Assembly (NCBI GenBank): GCA_020057405.1
Contig: JAGVFW010000004.1
Span: forward strand, 1 to 64,000
Direction: 5' to 3'
From: an archaeon
GTDB taxonomy: Archaea; Micrarchaeota; Micrarchaeia; Norongarragalinales; UBA97
DNA length: 64,000 nucleotides
The stretch's first letter is position 1, and each line of letters starts with the position of its first letter. Below the pieces are notes generated by a model, which saw only the letters and a program-made list of their open reading frames with translations, did no database searches and was not told the DNA's origin. Shown piece after piece: positions 56,968 to 64,000 of this stretch. Made by a program: the position numbers and the translations under genes.

Positions 56968-59900
56968 TTACTCGAGTTCCATCTCGAGCTTGACTGTGCC
57001 GGTTCCGCACGGGATGGTCTGGCCGATGATGATGTTTTCGGCGATGCCGCGAAGCAGGTCTTCCTCGCCGTAAACGCAGGCGCGAAGCAAGTGCTTTGCG
57101 GTCTCCTCGAAAGCGGCGCGGGCGAGCACTGATGCTTTTTCGCCTGCGAGACCGTGGCGGCCTACGCTTTTCACATTGCCGCGGTGCGTCATGGCATCCG
57201 CGATGAGCATGATGTGCTTGAGGCTGACGCGCAGGCCCTGCGCCTCGAGAACCTTGGTAATCTCGTTTACGATGGAGTTTCGTCCGGCTTCGACGCCGAG
57301 GACGCGGTAGGTCTCCATGATGTCGTTTGTCGTCGTCCTTGCAGCGTCGACTTCGGGCACTTTTAGCATTGCCTCGATGTTGCTGCCTTCGGTCGCAATC
57401 GTGTACTCGCCGCCCTTCTCGATGATGATGGCGCGGCTGATGCCGGGAACGCCGCGGAGAATAATCTCGCGGAGCTTGGTCGTGACTTTGCGCGTGTTTC
57501 GGATGTTGTCGGCCTTGGGCTTAATCGTGACACCCGAAGTAGTCTTCTCATAAGGCGCAATTTCCTTTACCTTGTCGATAATCTCCGACTCCTTTACGCC
57601 CTTGTCTTTTAGAAGCTTCTCGTCCCAAACCACGCGCATGCTCTTTCGGTCGAAGTTCTCGCGGATTTCGGCGACCTGCTCTAGGGTAAGCTGCTCGAGT
57701 TGAGCGGCGACCTTCTTGACTTTCTCGAAGTCTTTTGCGTACTCCTTCTTGAGGTAGACTTCCATGACCGGGCTCTTCGGCTTCTTCGTGGCGTCGACGA
57801 TTTCGACGAGGCGGGTGAAGCCCAGTTGCGCAAGGCTGGCGACACCGGCGTAGTGGAACGTTCGCAAGGTCATTTGAGTGCCGGGCTCGCCGATGGACTG
57901 GGCTGCAACGACACCGACGGGCTCGCCGTAGGCGACTGGCTCGCCGGTCGGGTAAATCGCGTCGTCACCGTACTTGAGCTGGATGAGCTTGCCCTCGCTG
58001 TCGGTGACGCTCATGTCCTCCTGGACGATCAAGTCTTGGAGCGCGTTGACGAGCCTGCGTTGCATGTAACCCGTCTTTGCGGGATTGACGCCCTTGTCGA
58101 CGACACTGTCACGGCCGCCTGCAGCGTGGAAGAAGTACTCTTGTGGCGTTAGTCCGCCAACGTAGCTGTTGTGAACAAAGCCACGCGCGCCGTCCGAGAG
58201 GTCGCCCTTGATGTAGTGCGGTAGGATGCGAGACTTGTAGCCGTTCCTTACGCGCTTGCCGCGAACTGCCTGCTGGCCGACGATGCCGGCCATTTGGACG
58301 ACATTGATGGGCTTGCCGCGTGCGCCCGACTCTGCCATGAGGAGTGCTGAATTGTAGACGAGGTCGGCGTGCTCGTAGGTGATGTTGGTGCGCTTGATGT
58401 TCTTCTTCATCGTCCCCCAAGCGTCGCCACGGACTGCCTCGAGAATGTTCATGACCTGCTCTTCCAGAGTCTCGCGCAAGGTCTTGCCGGGCTGGCGCGG
58501 GAGCTTGCCCGTGCGGTACTTGTGGATGAGTTTTCGCACTTCGGAACGCGCGGTCTTGTAAAGCGTGTCGATTTCCTCGCGCGCCTTATCCGTAATCTCG
58601 TAGTCGTCGAGGGAAAGCGAGAGGCCGAAGTCGGTGGTGATGCGGACTGAAATCTTCGTGATTGCATCAAGGTAGATGCGGGCGGCGTCGCTGCCGGCCT
58701 GCTTGAAGATGGCCTTGACGACACGGTCGCCCGCGCGGCCGTCGACGAATCCGCGGATTAGCTTGCCGTTCTTGATTTGGACAATTGAGTCGTGCTCGTC
58801 GCACTTGCCGCCAACGCAGGTCTTGCACTTGCTTGAGTAGGCGAGGTTCTTGGTCTCGAAGTTAAGTGAAGTGGGTAGTAGCAGGCTGAACATGTCGCGG
58901 CCGGCAATCTTTTCGCCGGGAAGCTCTGCGCCGTCAAAGCCGGCGTTGGCGAGAAGGTTGAATGCATGGTGCTTGTCGAACTTGATGTCTTTTTGAGTAA
59001 GCAAGTAGATGCCTGAAACGTGGTCGAGCTCGGGGACAATCATGGGCTCGCCGTTTCGGGGCGAGAGAATCTGGTCCTGCACGCGCATGAGCGTGACTGC
59101 TTCCGCCTGCGCCTCTTCGGTCTGGGGCACGTGGATGTTCATTTCGTCTCCATCGTAGTCGGCGTTGTATGGCCGGCAATCGGCTGCGTTGAAGCGAAGG
59201 GTCTTGCCAGGAAGCACGCGCACGCTGTGTGCCATCATGCTGACGCGGTGGAGCGAGGGTTGCCGGTTGAAGATGACGTTGTCGCCATCCATGAGCTGAC
59301 GCTCGACGATGTAGCCTGCGACGACTTCGGTAAGCACTTCGTCGACGTTAAGCGGCGTAATCTTCTTGCGCTTGCCGTCGGGGCGGATGATGTAGTTGAT
59401 TTTATCAGAGTGTTCCTTGATGAGCGCCTTTAGCGCCTCGAGGTTCCACTCGGTGACGGGAACAGGGACAGTAAGTTCCTTGGCCATGAGTTCGGGCACG
59501 CCAAGCTCGTTGATGCCAAGCTCAGGGTCGGGCGAGATGACCGTGCGTGCTGAGAAATTCACGCGCTTGCCGCTAAGGTTGTAGCGGAAGCGGCCTTCCT
59601 TGCCCTTGAGGCGCTGGAACAGCGTCTTTAGCTGCCTGCCGGAGCGGTGGCGCGCGGGGGGAATGCCTGCGGTCTCGTTGTCAAAGAAAGTGGCGACGTG
59701 GTACTGCAGGAGTTCCCACAAGTCCTCGATGATGAGTTGCGGTGCGCCTGCGTCGATGTTCTCGCCCAAGCGCTGGTTGATGCGGAGGATGTCGACAAGC
59801 TTGTGGGTGAGGTCGTCCTCGCTGCGCTCGCCGGTCTCAAGAGTGATTGAAGGGCGAACGGTGACTGGAGGGACGATGAGAACGGTTAGAACCATCCACT

Positions 59901-60411
59901 CTGGGCGGATTTTAACGCCAAAAGCGGCGAGGTCCTCGTCAGGAATGCGCTCGAGGCGCTCGCGGATTTCGTTCGGCAGTAGCCTGCGCTCGTCCTCGTA
60001 GTAAGTGGTGGGCTTGATGAACTTGATGATGCCCTGCTTCTCGCCGCAGTATGGGCATTCGCCCACGCGCTTGACTTTCTCAAGCGTGCCGTGGCCCTCG
60101 GAGAGGGCGCGCGAGCACTTGCGGCAAGTGGCTTTCAGGAGTTGGTAGCCGGTCTTGGCAAAACCGACGTGCGCGACTGGCCGAACTAGCTCGATGTGGC
60201 CGAAGTGGCCGCTGCAGCTCTTCATGCGGCCGCCGCAGGTCTTGCACTTGAGGCCCGGGTCGATGACGCCAAGGCGCTGGTCGGCGAGACCGCCCTCAAT
60301 GGGATAGCCGTCCTCGTCGTAAGTGTCGGGCACGGTAATCTTTACCGCGCTCATCTTGCGAACCTGCTCTGGCGAGAATAGTGAGAACTCAATGCTGCCG
60401 ATTACTTTCAT
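56968..60411 (-). CDS. rpoA: RNA polymerase subunit A, A' and A'' in one chain
   Basis: 1147 residues. A' part: zinc motifs CKTCGGRMKSCSGHFGH and CRKC/CPYC, active-site NADYDGDEMN (residue ~420), the bridge helix near 765 and GYMQRRLVNALQDL. A'' part begins at GEPVGVVAAQSIGEPGTQMTLRTFHYAG (~840). Most archaea outside the Thaumarchaeota/Korarchaeota group encode A' and A'' separately. Only about 15 residues join KYGDD to GEPVGVV, so the foot-like segment around the normal split site is missing. Bridge helix reads GGRDSVVDKGVNPAKTGY against GGREGLxDTAVKTAxTGY. Confidence 0.95.
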   Translation of the reverse strand: MKVIGSIEFSLFSPEQVRKMSAVKITVPDTYDEDGYPIEGGLADQRLGVIDPGLKCKTCGGRMKSCSGHFGHIELVRPVAHVGFAKTGYQLLKATCRKCSRALSEGHGTLEKVKRVGECPYCGEKQGIIKFIKPTTYYEDERRLLPNEIRERLERIPDEDLAAFGVKIRPEWMVLTVLIVPPVTVRPSITLETGERSEDDLTHKLVDILRINQRLGENIDAGAPQLIIEDLWELLQYHVATFFDNETAGIPPARHRSGRQLKTLFQRLKGKEGRFRYNLSGKRVNFSARTVISPDPELGINELGVPELMAKELTVPVPVTEWNLEALKALIKEHSDKINYIIRPDGKRKKITPLNVDEVLTEVVAGYIVERQLMDGDNVIFNRQPSLHRVSMMAHSVRVLPGKTLRFNAADCRPYNADYDGDEMNIHVPQTEEAQAEAVTLMRVQDQILSPRNGEPMIVPELDHVSGIYLLTQKDIKFDKHHAFNLLANAGFDGAELPGEKIAGRDMFSLLLPTSLNFETKNLAYSSKCKTCVGGKCDEHDSIVQIKNGKLIRGFVDGRAGDRVVKAIFKQAGSDAARIYLDAITKISVRITTDFGLSLSLDDYEITDKAREEIDTLYKTARSEVRKLIHKYRTGKLPRQPGKTLRETLEEQVMNILEAVRGDAWGTMKKNIKRTNITYEHADLVYNSALLMAESGARGKPINVVQMAGIVGQQAVRGKRVRNGYKSRILPHYIKGDLSDGARGFVHNSYVGGLTPQEYFFHAAGGRDSVVDKGVNPAKTGYMQRRLVNALQDLIVQEDMSVTDSEGKLIQLKYGDDAIYPTGEPVAYGEPVGVVAAQSIGEPGTQMTLRTFHYAGVASLAQLGFTRLVEIVDATKKPKSPVMEVYLKKEYAKDFEKVKKVAAQLEQLTLEQVAEIRENFDRKSMRVVWDEKLLKDKGVKESEIIDKVKEIAPYEKTTSGVTIKPKADNIRNTRKVTTKLREIILRGVPGISRAIIIEKGGEYTIATEGSNIEAMLKVPEVDAARTTTNDIMETYRVLGVEAGRNSIVNEITKVLEAQGLRVSLKHIMLIADAMTHRGNVKSVGRHGLAGEKASVLARAAFEETAKHLLRACVYGEEDLLRGIAENIIIGQTIPCGTGTVKLEMELE

Positions 60412-60416
60412 GTTTC

Positions 60417-62225
60417 TCAGCTCCTCTCCCTAAGCTTCATCTTGGGGTTGATGCCAATGCTCTTCATCTCGTCGATGAGCAGCTTGAACGCGTAGCTCAT
60501 TTCAACTTCCTCGACGTCACTGCTCTCGCAAAGCGGGCAGTACTTGCGTTTCTTCACCTTGTCGAACACGCCGGTTGCGCCGCAAACGTTGCAGATTAGC
60601 TCGGTTGTCTTGTCTGAAGAGTCAATCATGCGCTCGCGAAGCAGTTGTGAAGCGCCAAAGCCGATGAAGCAGTCGCGCTCCATTTCTCCAAGACGCAAGC
60701 CACCCTCACGCGCGCGGCCTTCAGTCGGCTGGTGCGTAAGCATCTGGACCGGACCACGGCTGCGGGCGTGCATCTTGAGGCTGACTAGGTGGTGGAGGCG
60801 CTGGTAGTAATTGACGCCAATGAAAACTTTTGCGGCCATCTTGCGGCCGGTCGAGCCGTCGTAGAGGACTTCCTGGCCAGTCGGGAGGAAGCCTTTTGCG
60901 AGAAGTGCAGCCTCGAGCTCGCGCTGCTTGACGCCGGTGAATGCGGTGCCGTCCTTGGCCTCGCCGTCGTAGCAGGCGGCCTTGCCCGCAAGCATTTCAA
61001 GCAAGTGTCCAGCAGTCATGCGGCCGGGGATAGCGTGGGGGTTGAGGATGAGGTCGGGCACGACGCCGTCTTGGGTGAATGGCATGTCCTCCTGGCGCTG
61101 GACGAGGGCGATGACGCCCTTTTGGCCAAAGCGGGAGGCGAACTTGTCGCCGATTTCAGGAACGCAAGTGTTGCGCACACGCACCTTGATGAGGCGGTTG
61201 CCGCTGACGGTGTTGCTTGAAATGACTGCGTCGACGACTCCGCTTTCGTTGCTGCGCACAGTGACTGAGCTCTCGCGGCGCTTTTCGGTCTCAACGTCGA
61301 GTGCGCTGATTTCTTTTAGGAAGCGTGGCGGTGAGGTCTTGCCGACGAGGACTGAATCGCCTCCGACTGGAGTCTCGGGATTGATGATGCCGTCCTCGTC
61401 AAGGAGACCGTAGGACTCCTCGCCCATGTAGCCCTGGACGTATTCCTGCGGGACTTCAATGCGGTCGCGCTGGCCACCGGGGTAGCGGCGTTCTTCAGTA
61501 GTGTAAGTGCGGAGAAACGCGCTGCGTCCCATCGAGCGCTCGATTGCGCTTTGGTTGACGACCACAGCGTCGTTCATGTTGAAGCCCTTGTAGGAGAGGA
61601 TTGCGACGATGTAGTTCTGGCCGCTGGGGCGCCTGCCGTGCTGAAGCGCAGTGTAGGCGCGGGTCTGGACTAGGGGCTTTTGGGGATAGAAGAGAATGTG
61701 GCTGCGCGTGTCAGTGCGAAGCGCGTAAGAGCTGGTGTAGAGGCCGAGGCTTTGCTTGGTGTGCTGGGCCGCCATGAGCACGCGGGGGGCCATGTTGTGC
61801 TCGGGAAACGGGACTTGGGCGCTTGCGTATCCGAGCATGCCAAGCGGGTCGACCTCAATGTGCGTGGTGCGCTCGACAATGTTCTTTTCTTCCTGGGCGA
61901 CGTAAGCGTTTTCCTCTTCCTCAGCGTCGAGGTACTCGATTGCACCGGACTTGACTAAGTCATTCCAGTGAAGCTCGCCCTTGACGACCTTCTCGCGCAT
62001 TTCGGGGGTGACGACTGGCTTGCCGCTCTTGACGACAACTAGTGGCCGAACGGGCCTGCCCTCGTCGCTGTTGACGAAGAGCTCGTTTGACTTCTTGTAG
62101 TAGGAGACGCTCACATGGTGGTGGAGCTCGCCGTCGCGGCGCTTCTCGCGCAGCTCCTTTACGAGCTTCTCGCCGTTCTCGCTAAAGCCGACGAACCTGC
62201 CATTAAGGTAAACGGTTGTCTTCAT
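60417..62225 (-). CDS. rpoB1: RNA polymerase subunit B' (C-terminal half of B)
   Basis: 602 residues. GQKGVIALVQRQEDMPFTQDGVVPDLILNPHAIPGRMTAGHLLEMLAGKAAC contains the nucleotide-side lysines of B; C-terminal zinc ribbon CNVCG...CPLCESSDVEEVEM. Split B is seen in methanogens, Halobacteria and Archaeoglobus. Two bases after the B'' stop. Confidence 0.96.
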   Translation of the reverse strand: MKTTVYLNGRFVGFSENGEKLVKELREKRRDGELHHHVSVSYYKKSNELFVNSDEGRPVRPLVVVKSGKPVVTPEMREKVVKGELHWNDLVKSGAIEYLDAEEEENAYVAQEEKNIVERTTHIEVDPLGMLGYASAQVPFPEHNMAPRVLMAAQHTKQSLGLYTSSYALRTDTRSHILFYPQKPLVQTRAYTALQHGRRPSGQNYIVAILSYKGFNMNDAVVVNQSAIERSMGRSAFLRTYTTEERRYPGGQRDRIEVPQEYVQGYMGEESYGLLDEDGIINPETPVGGDSVLVGKTSPPRFLKEISALDVETEKRRESSVTVRSNESGVVDAVISSNTVSGNRLIKVRVRNTCVPEIGDKFASRFGQKGVIALVQRQEDMPFTQDGVVPDLILNPHAIPGRMTAGHLLEMLAGKAACYDGEAKDGTAFTGVKQRELEAALLAKGFLPTGQEVLYDGSTGRKMAAKVFIGVNYYQRLHHLVSLKMHARSRGPVQMLTHQPTEGRAREGGLRLGEMERDCFIGFGASQLLRERMIDSSDKTTELICNVCGATGVFDKVKKRKYCPLCESSDVEEVEMSYAFKLLIDEMKSIGINPKMKLRERS

Positions 62226-62227
62226 TT

Positions 62228-63694
62228 TTACTCAGTCCTCATGGTTACGCCCATCTTTCTGAGCGAATTCTCGATTGGGTCTTCGGGGACGCCGATAGTA
62301 ACTTCGCAGTAAATCGAGAGTGCCTTTACGAGACCGCAGTTGGGGCCTTCGGGCGTCTCGTTCGGGTCAAGCCTGCCGAAGTGAGTGCCGTTAAGGTCAC
62401 GGGCCTTGTAGTGCGGGTGCTTCTTCGCCAAAGGCGAAGTCACGCGGCGGATGAAGCTCATTGTAGAAATGTGGTTGTAGCGGTCTAGCGGCTGGCTGAT
62501 GCCGGAGTGCCCGCCGACCCAGTTGCCGGTTGCCATTGAGTACTTGATGCGCTCGGTTAAAGCATCAGGCCTAACGACGGTGAACATGCTCATCTTGCGG
62601 CCACGGACGTTAGCGCGCTCCATCTGGTATGCGACGTCTTTTACTAGGAACTGGAACGCGTAGCGGAAGAGCTCCTCCATGAGGGCTCCTGAAATCTTGA
62701 GGCGCTTGTTGGCGTAGTGGTCCTTGTCGTCGGGGCTGCGCTTCTTGTAGGCGACCAAGATTGCGCGCTCGGCCATCCTTGCAATGAAATAGCCCTTTGC
62801 GATGCGAGCGCCCTCGTCAATGCCGATGTGCGGCAGGAGGTAGCGGTCAAGGAGGAGTTCGGCGCGGCGCACTTGGTACTCCGTGGGCTGGCCGGGTGCG
62901 GCGCGCTTGCCGATGACCTCTAGTGCCTCGCGCTTGGTCTTGACTTCGTCAAGCTCGAGGTTGAGGTTGATGTCGTTAAGCACCAGGGGATTGTCTGAGA
63001 AGGCTTCCGAGATTTTCTCCTGCGAGAGGCCGAGCGCCTTCATCGTGAGAGTTAGTTCAAGCGGCTTTGAGTAACTCGGCATAGTCACTCCGAGCTTGCC
63101 CTCTAAAGAGCGGTCTACGGTGCAGCGGCCGCGGAATCCCAAACGCGTGCTGAAGATTTTTGCCTGCACAAGCTTGCCGTCCTTCTCGCGCGAGACAAGA
63201 ATGCGGTTGGGCGCCAAATCTTCAAGAGTCATGAGCGACTTTTCAGTGCCGTTGACGACGAAATAGCCGCCAGGGTCAAGCGGGTCCTCGCCGAGGGCAA
63301 TGAGTTCCTCTTCGCTCTTGCCGGTCAGGTAGCAAAGCTTGCTTTTGACCATCACGGGAAGCTCGCCGACGAAGACTTCCTCGGTGCGCTTCTCGCTTCC
63401 GTGGATAACGGGGGTGATTTCAAGAAATAGCGGGGCAGTGTATGACAAGTCGCGCACGCGCGCCTCTGAAGGATAGCAAATGCGAGAGCTGCCGTCAACT
63501 TCAATGACGCGGGGCTTCTCAACCCGAATCTTGCCGAGCTTGAGGACGAGACCCTCGATTTGAGGTTCGATGTACTCTTGGGCGTCAACGACTTTTTGGA
63601 GGCCCTCTTCGACGAACTTGTCGTAGCTATCGAGGTATTGCTTTACCAGGGAATTGCCGCGCAGATAATCTGCAGTTAGCTCTTCGTAAACCAT
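62228..63694 (-). CDS. rpoB2: RNA polymerase subunit B'' (N-terminal half of B)
   Basis: 488 residues: GYFVVNGTEKSLMTLEDLAPNRILV, the fork/lobe region and NVRGRKMSMFTVVRPDALTERIKYSMATGNWVGGHSGISQPLDRYNHISTMSFIRRV, NGTHFGRLDPNETPEGPNCGLVKALSI. The split lies at the usual archaeal place just after ENSLRKMGV. Normal length. Confidence 0.96.
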   Translation of the reverse strand: MVYEELTADYLRGNSLVKQYLDSYDKFVEEGLQKVVDAQEYIEPQIEGLVLKLGKIRVEKPRVIEVDGSSRICYPSEARVRDLSYTAPLFLEITPVIHGSEKRTEEVFVGELPVMVKSKLCYLTGKSEEELIALGEDPLDPGGYFVVNGTEKSLMTLEDLAPNRILVSREKDGKLVQAKIFSTRLGFRGRCTVDRSLEGKLGVTMPSYSKPLELTLTMKALGLSQEKISEAFSDNPLVLNDINLNLELDEVKTKREALEVIGKRAAPGQPTEYQVRRAELLLDRYLLPHIGIDEGARIAKGYFIARMAERAILVAYKKRSPDDKDHYANKRLKISGALMEELFRYAFQFLVKDVAYQMERANVRGRKMSMFTVVRPDALTERIKYSMATGNWVGGHSGISQPLDRYNHISTMSFIRRVTSPLAKKHPHYKARDLNGTHFGRLDPNETPEGPNCGLVKALSIYCEVTIGVPEDPIENSLRKMGVTMRTE

Positions 63695-63722
63695 GTTAAC
63701 CCAACCCTTTCCGAGAAGGAAA

Positions 63723-63965
63723 TTAATCCTCGGATTCTACGACGAGCCGATAATATGGCTCAATTTTTTCAGTCACTGGACTAAGACGCTCGATGCGCAC
63801 GACGTCACCGGCACGCGCGTTAAGTGTGTTCAATCCAGGGTCTGACGAACTGATAATTGGAAGGCTCTCGACCGGCTTCTTAAGACTGTCCAGTAGTTTT
63901 CGCACTTCTTCTTCGCTCGCAATAATGTGTTTAGGCACTAGAATGTGGTTAGGGGCTTCTTCCAT
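63723..63965 (-). CDS. rpoH: RNA polymerase subunit H
   Basis: 80 residues: HILVPKHIIASEEEVRKLLDSL and the C-terminal RAGDVVRIERLSPVTEKIEPYYRLV, matching archaeal RpoH, the equivalent of the Rpb5 C-terminal domain. First of rpoH-B''-B'-A; the 35 bases upstream contain GGTATATTTC directly before the ATG. Confidence 0.93.
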   Translation of the reverse strand: MEEAPNHILVPKHIIASEEEVRKLLDSLKKPVESLPIISSSDPGLNTLNARAGDVVRIERLSPVTEKIEPYYRLVVESED

Positions 63966-64000
63966 AGAAATATACCACGCAGAATACGCTTTGAGGACAG

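Noticed and set aside
57880-57960. Possible frameshift or missed stop joining A' and A''
   Set aside because: The frame is open without irregular codons through KYGDD to GEPVGVV, conserved motifs lie on both sides in one frame, and the join is short rather than ragged.
1-64000. CRISPR arrays, insertion sequences, prophage genes, rRNA genes
   Set aside because: No regularly spaced repeats, transposase or integrase motifs, phage structural genes or rRNA-like stretches were seen on either strand.

Overview
The window is archaeal. It carries archaeal informational genes (RpoH, split RpoB'' and RpoB', RpoA, eL30, NusA-like KH protein, uS12, uS7, EF-2, EF-1A, uS10), NMD3, Brix, Pcc1, prefoldin beta and a PIN-ATPase, plus A/T-rich TATA-like boxes 20-30 bases ahead of many starts, short GGTG/GGAGG ribosome sites with frequent GTG/TTG starts, and a tRNA-Ser with a bulge-helix-bulge intron. 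Very tight packing, acetate-CoA ligase (ADP-forming), shortened or diverged core proteins and many tiny genes fit a DPANN-type archaeon; Micrarchaeota or Diapherotrites are my best guesses, by inference only. G+C looks moderately high, except for a more A/T-rich secreted-protein operon at 1.4-5.2 kb.

Layout. 0-5.2 kb: PIN/ATPase gene running off the left edge, then an operon of three exported proteins, two of them tandem paralogues. 5.3-6.6 kb: HTH regulator and a HicBA-like pair. 6.7-11 kb: argG-argF-argH operon (with a possible 19-residue membrane peptide between argF and argH) divergent from an ACT-domain protein. 11-19 kb: NMD3, DUF2070 protein and a surface-glycan cluster (two GT4 and two GT2 glycosyltransferases plus an anchored thioredoxin-like protein). 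19-31 kb: GuaA, HD hydrolase, beta-CASP nuclease, AcdBA, CorA-like channel, Mre11, DHH phosphoesterase, prefoldin beta, Pcc1, Na+/H+ antiporter, Brix.

31-43.3 kb is the accessory region of most interest. A copper operon (CopA, two HMA chaperones, an HMA-fused Met-rich membrane protein, a CPYC membrane protein, a cupredoxin) faces a membrane-bound winged-helix regulator. Next come a BlaI/CopY-type repressor and an M48/M56-type membrane protease, facing a twelve-gene cluster of small Cys-rich exported or membrane proteins: CGHC thioredoxin, CcdA-type electron carrier, two 37-42 residue zinc ribbons, two proteins with the same C-terminal NLPNMVGGC, two with a CC-x(n)-C-x-H domain, a CCAHH membrane protein and a 13-residue peptide ending in GCC. 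I read this as an envelope metal/disulfide handling system that may be undescribed; several of its genes are absent from the ORF track or too short for it.

43.4-51.5 kb: FAD-dependent NADH dehydrogenase-like protein, DUF475/TerC protein, intron-containing tRNA-Ser(UGA), SulP transporter with STAS domain, uS10, EF-1A, agmatinase-like enzyme. 51.5-64 kb: a lysozyme-like (SLT) protein, then the long transcription/translation operon. There RpoA is one uninterrupted chain although RpoB is split, its bridge helix departs from the usual consensus, and uS12 has PHSG in place of the near-universal PNSA decoding-centre loop.
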